From assembly GCF_009389585.1 (NCBI RefSeq), contig NZ_VIYG01000005.1, forward strand, positions 124,001-188,000: DNA of 64,000 nt. Direction: 5' to 3'. The notes under the pieces are model-generated. The model was not told the origin of the DNA, searched no databases, and was given only the letters and a program-made list of their open reading frames with translations. The translations under genes and the position numbers were made by a program. Source of the stretch: Oceanobacillus sp. CFH 90083 (GTDB lineage: Bacteria; Bacillota; Bacilli; Bacillales; Amphibacillaceae). Shown one piece after another: positions 57,161 to 64,000 of this stretch. The number at the start of each line of letters is the position of its first letter. Position 1 is the first letter of the stretch.

Positions 57161-58439
57161 GTGCTTCTCCTCCTTCACTGGTCAGGAGATAAACCATATC
57201 TTCTTGAACCTGTTTCGCAACTTCAATAACCTGCTCTTTCGTTACCTCCTGAATGCTTGCAAAAAGCTCATCCACTGTAATTTCTTTATGACCAACTACC
57301 TGCTGGTACATAAATTCAATTATTCCCTGTGTGTGATCTAAGGTTTCTTTTAATTGATTGATGATAAGCAATTTTGTTTCTTCCAACGCTTCTTCCGTGA
57401 AATCACCATTTTTCATTGCTTCCAACTGCTCCCGGATAATGGTTAATGCTTTTTCATAATCGGCTGGCGCAATCCCGCTCATCACAAATAATAAGCCTTT
57501 ATGGCTCTCTACACGGGATACAGCATAATAAGCCAGGCTATTTTTCTCTCTTACATTAATAAATAATTTAGAGCTTGGAAAACCGCCAAAAAGCCCGTTA
57601 AAAACTTGTAATGCCGGATATTTTTCATCCCGGTAAAAAATATTGGTACGATAGCCAATATTCAGCTTGGCCTGTTGAATCTGATCCTCTTCAATTAGCT
57701 CTTTAGCGCCTGTTTGCTTGGCTGTTCCTTTATTTACAGGCTCTGTTTCTTTTTTCTTTCCTGAACGTTTAAACTGAGCTGTTAACAAAGCCATCATCTG
57801 CTCTATATCAAAGTCGCCGCTCACATAAATATCCATCCCATCTTCCTCACGAAGATTTTCATAATACGAAAACAGATCCTGATTGGAAAATGTGGATAAA
57901 TCTTTTTCATAGCCCTGAGCATGAATGCTGTATGCTTCTTCAGCACACATTTCATCTACAAGCCGGATGTTCGCATAACTTGCTTTGTCATCTTTGACAG
58001 AATGTATATTTTGACGAAGAATTTCTTTCTCTCTCTCAAACACCCGCTGCGAGAAAGCCTGATTCTCCTGGTTTGGTTTATACACAATTTCATACAGTAA
58101 TTTTATTGCCCGTTCAATTAATGAATCACTATCCGGAAGGAACTTTTCATTCGGCACCTCTAAATAAAATGTTAAAATATGTGTTTCTCCTTTTTTGGAG
58201 CCGCCAATCGATAATACAGAACCATACAGCTCCGCAAGCTCTTGCTGCAGTTCTTTACGTGTGGGAAAGGAAGCTGTTCCCTGTTTTAAAATATAAGGAA
58301 GCAGTGCCCTTTTGGTGATTGTTTCTCTTGCTAACGGAGCACGGAACTTTACTGCAAAGGTTAATGTTTTATGTTTTTTATTTGGAAGCATGTGAAATTG
58401 TATATCATTTTCAGTCTTCTTGATTTCCTTAACACCCAT
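57153..58439 (-). CDS. ymfF: M16 family inactive peptidase YmfF (EF-P modification-associated)
   Basis: 428-residue M16-family protein lacking an HxxEH motif in the N-terminal domain, so it is probably the non-catalytic partner of YmfH, as in other M16 heterodimers. ATG with GGAGGATAAAT. First gene of ymfF-ymfH-ymfI. Confidence 0.9.
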   Translation of the reverse strand: MGVKEIKKTENDIQFHMLPNKKHKTLTFAVKFRAPLARETITKRALLPYILKQGTASFPTRKELQQELAELYGSVLSIGGSKKGETHILTFYLEVPNEKFLPDSDSLIERAIKLLYEIVYKPNQENQAFSQRVFEREKEILRQNIHSVKDDKASYANIRLVDEMCAEEAYSIHAQGYEKDLSTFSNQDLFSYYENLREEDGMDIYVSGDFDIEQMMALLTAQFKRSGKKKETEPVNKGTAKQTGAKELIEEDQIQQAKLNIGYRTNIFYRDEKYPALQVFNGLFGGFPSSKLFINVREKNSLAYYAVSRVESHKGLLFVMSGIAPADYEKALTIIREQLEAMKNGDFTEEALEETKLLIINQLKETLDHTQGIIEFMYQQVVGHKEITVDELFASIQEVTKEQVIEVAKQVQEDMVYLLTSEGGEAHE

Positions 58440-58503
58440 ATTTATCCTCCATTCTAAACGCTTTTAAATTTATTTTACGCTTTTCTCTACTTTATTATCC
58501 ATC

Positions 58504-58554
58504 AAAGTGCGTGTTCAAAAAGGAACCGAATGGGGAATTTTTGAACATTCTCTT
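58504..58554. repeat. 51-bp mini-copy of the terminal-inverted-repeat element
   Basis: AAAGTGCGTGTTCAAAAAGG (from 58504) and AATTTTTGAACATTCTCTT (58536-58554) are the two family ends with only about 12 bases between. It lies 30 bases after the GntR-type gene and upstream of ymfF. Confidence 0.75.
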
Positions 58555-58584
58555 GAAAATCTGAAATAATTAAACCATATACCT

Positions 58585-59310
58585 TTATATTCTTCTCCTC
58601 ACAACTTGAAAACGAAACATATCTGCCCGAAAATAATTCATGGAATATAAAACTGCGGCATCATCATTTGTATAATGCATCTGTTTTAACAAAAGCAACG
58701 GTTCATCAGGCGTACATTGTAAAATACTGTAGATGCGTTCATGGTATGTAATTGGCTCAATATCCGCTACTGCATAAGCAATTTGTTTATTGGAAGCTGC
58801 TTCAATCGTGCTAAAAATAGATGATTTCTCCCGCAGTTTCTCCAAAGTTAGATAAGACGCCGGTGCCTTATCTATGCAAAAAACAACAGGTGCATCATCA
58901 GCGGTGCGGATTCTTTCAATGGTTGTTACATATTCTAATTCAGACATACCAAAATCACGCCGCTCTTGTTCGGTGGCATCTAATATATCCGTACTGACAT
59001 ATTGTGTCCCCGGCTTCTTTCCTGATTGCGTAATCATTTGTGTCACACTGTTAAGCTCTTCAATACCTGCTTGAAATAGCGGCTTTGTATTGACAAATGT
59101 GCCAACGCCATGTCTGCGTGTAACAATATGATCCTCCTCCAGCATCCTTAATGCCTCTCTTAACGTTGCCCGGGAAATCCCTAATTGTTTGGAAAGCTCA
59201 TATTCTGACGGAAGCTTCTCTTCTTCTGTATACGTTCCGTCTTCAATACCTGCTTTTATTTTATCCATTACCTGCAAATATAAATGTCTGGCATCTTCGC
59301 GTAAAGTCAT
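58585..59310 (-). CDS. GntR/HutC family transcriptional regulator (YmfC-like)
   Basis: 241 residues: N-terminal winged helix-turn-helix (about 10-75, LPSEYELSKQLGISRATLRE, RRHGVGTFV) and C-terminal UTRA ligand domain. It occupies the position of ymfC in B. subtilis, between spoIIIE and ymfF; ymfD and ymfE are absent. The ligand is unknown. ATG 59310 has AGGTGAAG upstream. Confidence 0.9.
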   Translation of the reverse strand: MTLREDARHLYLQVMDKIKAGIEDGTYTEEEKLPSEYELSKQLGISRATLREALRMLEEDHIVTRRHGVGTFVNTKPLFQAGIEELNSVTQMITQSGKKPGTQYVSTDILDATEQERRDFGMSELEYVTTIERIRTADDAPVVFCIDKAPASYLTLEKLREKSSIFSTIEAASNKQIAYAVADIEPITYHERIYSILQCTPDEPLLLLKQMHYTNDDAAVLYSMNYFRADMFRFQVVRRRI

Positions 59311-59406
59311 TTCTTCACCTCTTTTCTGCAATCGTTGTGTTCAGCTTTTTTTACATCTGTTATTTATGGTACCACTTCTTCTATAAATTTTGAACTTTAA
59401 TATTTT

Positions 59407-59446
59407 AAAACCCGGTTTATCTATGACAGATAAGCCGGGTTTTTTT
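59407..59446. terminator. Terminator of spoIIIE
   Basis: CCCGGTTTATCT and AGATAAGCCGGG form a 12-bp stem; A and T runs on both sides allow action in either direction. It adjoins the spoIIIE stop codon. Confidence 0.9.
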
Positions 59447-61787
59447 AAGATGTACTGGAATGCTCCTCCGTCTGATTTGATATCAGCACAGAACGCGGCT
59501 TACTGCCTTCATACGGTCCGACAATTCCGCGCGCTTCCATAGCATCAATTAATCGGGCTGCTCTTGTATACCCGATCCGGAAACGGCGCTGAAGCATCGA
59601 AACACTGGCGCTTTGCATTTCGATAATCATCTGTACGGCATCGTCATAGAGCTCGTCATCCACTTCCTCTACTACTTCATTTGTTTCTTCCGGTATCATT
59701 TCTTCCTGATAGCTTGCCTGCTGCTGTTCAATACAATGATCGACAATGCGCTCCACCTCTTCATCGGATAAGAACGCTCCCTGTACACGAGTAGGCTTGG
59801 AGCTTCCAGATGGCAAATATAGCATATCGCCTCGTCCCAGTAATTTCTCTGCCCCACCAGAATCAAGAATCGTACGTGAATCTGTTGTAGATGAAACACT
59901 AAAAGCAATTCTTGATGGAATGTTCGCTTTAATAACCCCGGTAATAACATCTACCGATGGACGCTGCGTCGCAATGATGAGATGAATACCTGCCGCCCGC
60001 GCCATTTGCGCCAGTCTGGTAATCGCATCCTCTACGTCCCCTGAAGCAACCATCATTAAATCTGCCAGCTCGTCGACAAGTACCACAATATATGGGAGAT
60101 AAGGCTGCTGCTCATCCTCATCTGCAGCTGCATTTTGTTTACGGATGTAAGCATTATAGCCTTCCATATTTCTTGTGCCGCTATCAGAAAATAAATCGTA
60201 TCTTCGTTCCATCTCTGCAACAATTTTCTTCAATGCGCGGGAAGCTTTTTTCGGATCGGTAACAACGGGCGTTAACAAATGCGGAATCCCGTTATAGACA
60301 TTTAACTCTACTTTCTTCGGATCAATCATCATCATTTTTACTTCATGCGGCTTGGAACGCATTAAAATACTGGTAATAATGCCGTTCACGCAGACACTTT
60401 TCCCGCTTCCTGTTGCTCCGGCAATCAGTAAGTGCGGCATTTTATTTAACTCCCCGGCAATGGCTTCTCCCGAAATATCCCGTCCTAAAGCAAACATCAA
60501 TTTGTTCGCTTTGGAAGATTGTTTATCTAAAACCTCTCTGAGTGAAACCATCGAAATTTCCTTGTTAGGAACTTCGATACCTACAGCTGATTTTCCAGGT
60601 ATTGGCGCTTCGATACGAATATCCTTGGCAGCAAGTGCCAATGCAATATCATCATGAAGACCGACAATTTTACTTACCTTTACACCAGCCTCGGGATACA
60701 CTTCATATTTTGTTACCGCCGGACCAACATGCACTTTAGCTATTTTAGCCTTTACTCCGAAGCTTTGAAACGTTCGGTCCAGCTTCCGGACCGTTGCCTG
60801 GATATGCGACTTCTCCTGCTGCTGTGAATTATGTGACGGACTGGCTAATAGATCAACCGACGGCAGCTGATAATCATGATTTTCGGTTGCTGTCATAGGC
60901 ATAACTTCATGAGGTTCTTCCTCATTATCTGTCTTCGCTTCTTTTTCCTTTGGATGTCTCGTCTTTCCTTTATTCGTTTCTGCTTCCGGCTGCTCACGAT
61001 ATGCAATATCCGTAAAATCATTAATAAGAAGCTCTTCTGTATTATATTCCTGTTCTTCCATGACAGTTTGGCTCGGTTCTTTTTCATTCTTGATAACGGC
61101 GTCAGCAAGCTCTTTCTGTCTCTGCTCCTCTTCCTTACGCTCAGCTCTTTTTTCTCTGGATCTTTCCAAACGTTCTCCAAGATAAGTAAAAGTGGATTGA
61201 AAGCCTGCTGCTACTTTTTTAACGAAATCGCCAACAGATAGGTTTGTCATAAACACAATCCCGATTAACAGACAGAAAAACACCACAATCCGGGAGCCTG
61301 CAATAGAAAATAAGAAGTAAGAGACTGTGAATAAAAGTGCGCCAATCATACCGCCGCCGGTCTGCACCAGTGTCCCTGTCCCATCCAGATATTGAAAGTA
61401 AAGCTGCCAGGTCAGCCGCAGAATAGAAACATCCTCTGCATTAGCCAGCAAGCTTTCCATCACTTGTACATGCGTCAGCAATAAAACACCGGCTAGAAAA
61501 ATATAAAAACCTATCAGCCTTCTTGTTAAGAAATCAGGAGCCTTTCTTTTAAAAATGAGGTAAAAACCAATAAGAAATAACGCGACAGGAAGGATGAAAT
61601 GCCATATTCCCATAAAAAATTGGAATATATTCCCCAGCCAGTCAGGTATGGCACCTCCGCTTAACATAGCTGCCCCGCTTCCAAAGATAGCAATAAATAT
61701 CAACAGCAGTCCTACCAGTTCCATCTGTAGTCCTTTTGCCTGTTTGGTTGTCCGTTTTTTTCTTTTCTTTCTCTTTTTGGCAGCCAT
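59445..61787 (-). CDS. spoIIIE: DNA translocase SpoIIIE (FtsK family)
   Basis: Pumps the chromosome into the forespore and clears DNA from septa; 780 residues. Basic N-terminus, four membrane segments (about 22-185), an acidic linker (about 210-300), then the FtsK motor with Walker A GATGSGKS (457-464) and Walker [15 protein letters not shown], and a C-terminal gamma winged helix (ISVSM-type region, [20 protein letters not shown]). ATG 61787 has GGGGGTGAG; upstream in-frame codons lack a ribosome site. Confidence 0.97.
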   Translation of the reverse strand: MAAKKRKKRKKRTTKQAKGLQMELVGLLLIFIAIFGSGAAMLSGGAIPDWLGNIFQFFMGIWHFILPVALFLIGFYLIFKRKAPDFLTRRLIGFYIFLAGVLLLTHVQVMESLLANAEDVSILRLTWQLYFQYLDGTGTLVQTGGGMIGALLFTVSYFLFSIAGSRIVVFFCLLIGIVFMTNLSVGDFVKKVAAGFQSTFTYLGERLERSREKRAERKEEEQRQKELADAVIKNEKEPSQTVMEEQEYNTEELLINDFTDIAYREQPEAETNKGKTRHPKEKEAKTDNEEEPHEVMPMTATENHDYQLPSVDLLASPSHNSQQQEKSHIQATVRKLDRTFQSFGVKAKIAKVHVGPAVTKYEVYPEAGVKVSKIVGLHDDIALALAAKDIRIEAPIPGKSAVGIEVPNKEISMVSLREVLDKQSSKANKLMFALGRDISGEAIAGELNKMPHLLIAGATGSGKSVCVNGIITSILMRSKPHEVKMMMIDPKKVELNVYNGIPHLLTPVVTDPKKASRALKKIVAEMERRYDLFSDSGTRNMEGYNAYIRKQNAAADEDEQQPYLPYIVVLVDELADLMMVASGDVEDAITRLAQMARAAGIHLIIATQRPSVDVITGVIKANIPSRIAFSVSSTTDSRTILDSGGAEKLLGRGDMLYLPSGSSKPTRVQGAFLSDEEVERIVDHCIEQQQASYQEEMIPEETNEVVEEVDDELYDDAVQMIIEMQSASVSMLQRRFRIGYTRAARLIDAMEARGIVGPYEGSKPRSVLISNQTEEHSSTS

Positions 61788-62014
61788 TTTCTCACCCCCG
61801 TATGTACTACAAATTAAGATTACTAAAATGATAGATTTGCATTCCTGCGTAACAAACAAGGAAACTGGAATCAGTTCTCTTTATGCTGATCAGGAAAATA
61901 AAGTATTTATCCTGTCTTCTCTTTAAAGAGGCTGCTGTTCCAGTTACGATATCATTCTGTATTATTTCTTCCATTTATCTCTTTACCATTTCTATATTAT
62001 AGCACAGATTCCCA

Positions 62015-62221
62015 TCAGCTGATAATTCTTCCTGGTAAAAAATCAGGATTCAAATAATCATTCGGATTACTCGAAATTAGCTGATTAATTTGATAGTATC
62101 CATCCTTATTTTTTGATACAAAAACCGTTCTTCCCTGCCATTCAACTGCTTGTATTTCATTTTCTGCTCCTTGCGCTTCCGGAAAAATTTCCTGATGGGA
62201 TAATGGTGTATAGAGTATCAC
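62015..62221 (-). CDS. ylzJ: YlzJ-like protein
   Basis: 68-residue protein of unknown function with a mostly beta-type sequence ([24 protein letters not shown] at the end). GTG start overlapping the tepA stop (GTGA). Between tepA and spoIIIE as in B. subtilis. Confidence 0.88.
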   Translation of the reverse strand: MILYTPLSHQEIFPEAQGAENEIQAVEWQGRTVFVSKNKDGYYQINQLISSNPNDYLNPDFLPGRIIS

Positions 62222-62958
62222 GAAGCAGTCCCTCCTTCTTCTGTTTTTGCACTTTGAATCATATGATTTAATTTCTGTATCGCTTCTTTGACGCCGCCAA
62301 CTTCATCAATTAACCCGTAATCCACTGCTTCTTTACCAACCACATTTGTGCCAATATCACGTGTCAGGTTTCCTTTTGCAAACATTAATTCCTTTAATTG
62401 CTCAGATTCAACATGAGAGTGATCGACAATAAACTGAATGACACGCTCCTGCATTTTATCCAAATATTCAAAGGTCTGCGGAACCCCAATGACCAATCCT
62501 GTTAGTCTGACAGGGTGTATCGTCATGGTTGCTGTCGGTACAATAAAGGAATAATCCGTAGCTACTGCAATCGGTGCACCTATCGAATGACCGCCTCCTA
62601 ATACAATCGAGGTTGTCGGCTTTGACATGGATGCAATCATTTCTGCCAGAGCCAATCCAGCTTCCACATCACCCCCAACTGTATTTAACAAAATAATTAA
62701 TCCTTCAATTTTAGGGTTTTGCTCTACTGCAATCAGCTGTGGCAGCAGATGCTCATATTTTGTTGTTTTATTTTGCGGCGGCAGCTGAAGATGTCCTTCT
62801 ACCTGTCCGATAATGGATAAAACGTGAATATTTGAATCAGGTGCCTGTGGAACATTCGCTTGTCCGAGCTGTTGAATTTTTTCTACAAGAGCAGATGCAT
62901 TCTGCTGGTTCTCTTCTTCTCCTTGATTTTCGTTATTGTCATCCGTATCCATACGCAT
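62218..62958 (-). CDS. tepA: ClpP-like protease TepA (translocation-enhancing protein)
   Basis: 246-residue cytoplasmic serine protease of the ClpP fold, linked in B. subtilis to degradation of spore proteins at germination and to secretion. [28 protein letters not shown] (probable nucleophile Ser) and [15 protein letters not shown] match TepA. ATG 62958 follows AAGGAG at seven bases; the frame opens 30 codons further upstream without support. B. subtilis has rnjB and dapA between tepA and dapG; both are missing here. Confidence 0.93.
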   Translation of the reverse strand: MRMDTDDNNENQGEEENQQNASALVEKIQQLGQANVPQAPDSNIHVLSIIGQVEGHLQLPPQNKTTKYEHLLPQLIAVEQNPKIEGLIILLNTVGGDVEAGLALAEMIASMSKPTTSIVLGGGHSIGAPIAVATDYSFIVPTATMTIHPVRLTGLVIGVPQTFEYLDKMQERVIQFIVDHSHVESEQLKELMFAKGNLTRDIGTNVVGKEAVDYGLIDEVGGVKEAIQKLNHMIQSAKTEEGGTAS

Positions 62959-63149
62959 ATAAAAACTCCTTCCAGCTATTGTTATGATTAGTATAAACAA
63001 TCGGTTAGAAATCATACGGAGGAAGGGGTACGGAAACAACAGATTCACTTATACAGGTGGTGTTGTATTTTAAAAATTTCTTATTGAAACCATTCAGAGA
63101 TTTTTTTCGTAGTGAAAATAGAATCAAAATCAAATCGGAGGTGACTGAT

Positions 63150-63314
63150 ATGTTTGGTGAAGAGCCTGAATGTGTTAAATGTGGGAAAGAAATTAAAGGC
63201 GATGACGTTGTCTTTATAAAAATGCGTTATCCAAGACGAAAAGGATTTACGGAAATAAAAGCTTATTTAAAAAACGAAGGAAGATTCATATGTAAAGATT
63301 GTTATCAGCCGTAA
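63150..63314 (+). CDS. Small Cys4 (zinc-ribbon-like) protein
   Basis: 54-residue protein with Cys8-x2-Cys11 and Cys48-x2-Cys51, likely one zinc site, and a basic centre (MRYPRRKG). ATG 63150 has GGAGGTG eight bases upstream. Function unknown; similar small proteins are sometimes annotated as ferric-hydroxamate transporter components, which the sequence does not support. It is divergent from tepA and convergent with dapG. Confidence 0.8.
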   Translation: MFGEEPECVKCGKEIKGDDVVFIKMRYPRRKGFTEIKAYLKNEGRFICKDCYQP

Positions 63315-63423
63315 TCAAAATTATTTTCTAAAGAAAACTTGGCATTCTCCAATCCTGTCGGCGGATGCTTTCGTTGCGCTTATACTTTTTCCTTAGCTTC
63401 TTTATACTTTCTTAAAGTGCATG

Positions 63424-63462
63424 AAAAAAGACACAAAGCAGCCAAAATCTGCTTCATGTCTC
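63424..63462 (-). terminator. Terminator of dapG
   Basis: GACACAAAGCAG and CTGCTTCATGTC pair with one mismatch; TTTTTTC follows on the minus strand. It lies just after the dapG stop codon, so a downstream dapA is not co-transcribed. Confidence 0.88.
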
Positions 63463-63472
63463 TTTCATTATC

Positions 63473-64000
63473 TTAAAGCGGCACTTCCTCTGTACTTAAA
63501 CCAAACACATCATGCAGTGCATTGACTGCTGTAATTAATTCATAGTCATGTACTAAAACCCAAATGGTCGTATGACTGTCTGCCGATTGCAATATTTGCA
63601 CACCTGCATCTGTTAATGCCTGCACGATTTTAGAAGCAACACCTGGAACTCCTGTCATTCCGGCTCCAACAGCAGAAACTTTTGCACAGTTTTCCTTAAT
63701 TTCCGGCTGAAAGCCCAGCACTTCTAAGATTTCAATCGCTTTTACAGTGAGATCAGCCGGTACGGTATAAGCAACACCTGTCGGCGAAATATTAATAAAG
63801 TCAACAGAGATACCTGCTTCTGCCATTGCTTTAAATACTTCTGATTGCACACGGTAAGCTGATTCTTTTGTCTGCACTTTAATCTGTGTAACATTTGCAA
63901 TATGCGCAATCCCTGTTATCATCCGATCTGAAATATCTGCTCCGGCTTCTTCTATCCGGGAAGATGTAACCAGTGTACCGAGCCGTTCTGAATAGGTGGA
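63473..64000 (-). CDS. dapG: Aspartate kinase DapG, C-terminal part (cut by window edge)
   Basis: The last 175 codons of an aspartokinase, first step of the lysine/diaminopimelate pathway. The frame stays open to the window edge, with YSERLGTLVTSS (catalytic-domain end), then two ACT regulatory domains (about GIAHIANVTQIKV, and VSAVGAGMTGVPGVASKIVQ). DapG is the diaminopimelate-sensitive isozyme of B. subtilis; the assignment here rests on its position near tepA and spoIIIE. The N-terminal kinase domain lies outside the window. Confidence 0.9.
   Translation of the reverse strand, partial: STYSERLGTLVTSSRIEEAGADISDRMITGIAHIANVTQIKVQTKESAYRVQSEVFKAMAEAGISVDFINISPTGVAYTVPADLTVKAIEILEVLGFQPEIKENCAKVSAVGAGMTGVPGVASKIVQALTDAGVQILQSADSHTTIWVLVHDYELITAVNALHDVFGLSTEEVPL

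Noticed and set aside
61830-61926. Plus-strand 32-codon frame upstream of spoIIIE
   Set aside because: Very short, no ribosome binding site, and in the promoter region of a minus-strand gene.

Overview
The window is a stretch of chromosome from an AT-rich, endospore-forming Bacillaceae. The evidence is sporulation genes (spoIIP, gpr, sigK, spoVS, cotE, spoIIIE, sda), competence genes (comEA-EB-EC) and two long blocks in the same order as Bacillus subtilis. A seven-gene Mrp Na+/H+ antiporter operon would suit a salt- or alkali-tolerant genus such as Oceanobacillus or Virgibacillus. The genus is inferred, not proved.

Layout. Positions 1-1056 are AT-rich with no supported gene. A Bcr/CflA-type drug exporter follows at 1057-2286. 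From 2772 to 27398 nearly everything lies on the minus strand and follows the B. subtilis yqeG-to-rsmE order: yqeG, yqeH, aroE, yhbY-like, nadD, yqeK, rsfS, yqeM, comEA, comEB, comEC, holA, gpr, spoIIP, yqxA, lepA, hemW, hrcA, grpE, dnaK, dnaJ, prmA, rsmE. The plus-strand genes rpsT and yqzM are embedded in it. From 27893 to 35162 the plus strand carries sda, mrpABCDEFG and an uninterrupted sigK. A stand-alone restriction-nuclease-like gene (35786-36862) separates this from the second syntenic block (36965-64000, minus): dapG (cut by the window edge), tepA, ylzJ, spoIIIE, ymfC-like, ymfF, ymfH, ymfI, ymfJ, ymfK, rodZ, pgsA, cinA, recA, rny, ymdB, spoVS, miaB, ricA, cotE, mutS, mutL, miaA, hfq. 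A small plus-strand Cys4 protein gene sits at 63150.

Functions that group together: HrcA, CIRCE and the DnaK chaperone set; ribosome and translation factors (rpsT, lepA, prmA, rsmE, rsfS, yqeH, yhbY-like, miaA, miaB, and the EF-P modification genes ymfF/H/I); DNA repair (mutSL, recA with an upstream SOS box); DNA uptake; RNA turnover (rny, ymdB, ricA, hfq); and the sporulation checkpoint gene sda, preceded by a cluster of DnaA boxes.

The least ordinary content lies between genes. A family of elements about 290 bp long, with terminal inverted repeats, occurs as two full copies, one partial copy, two mini-copies of 51-57 bp and one lone end. A separate short module with a constant 11-base core between partly complementary flanks occurs alone and inside the other elements. 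Another shared module links 18331-18446 with 54423-54597. Several copies lie just past gene ends, and two lie between a stop codon (sigK, spoVS) and the gene's likely terminator. I found no rRNA, tRNA, CRISPR array, prophage or intact insertion sequence.
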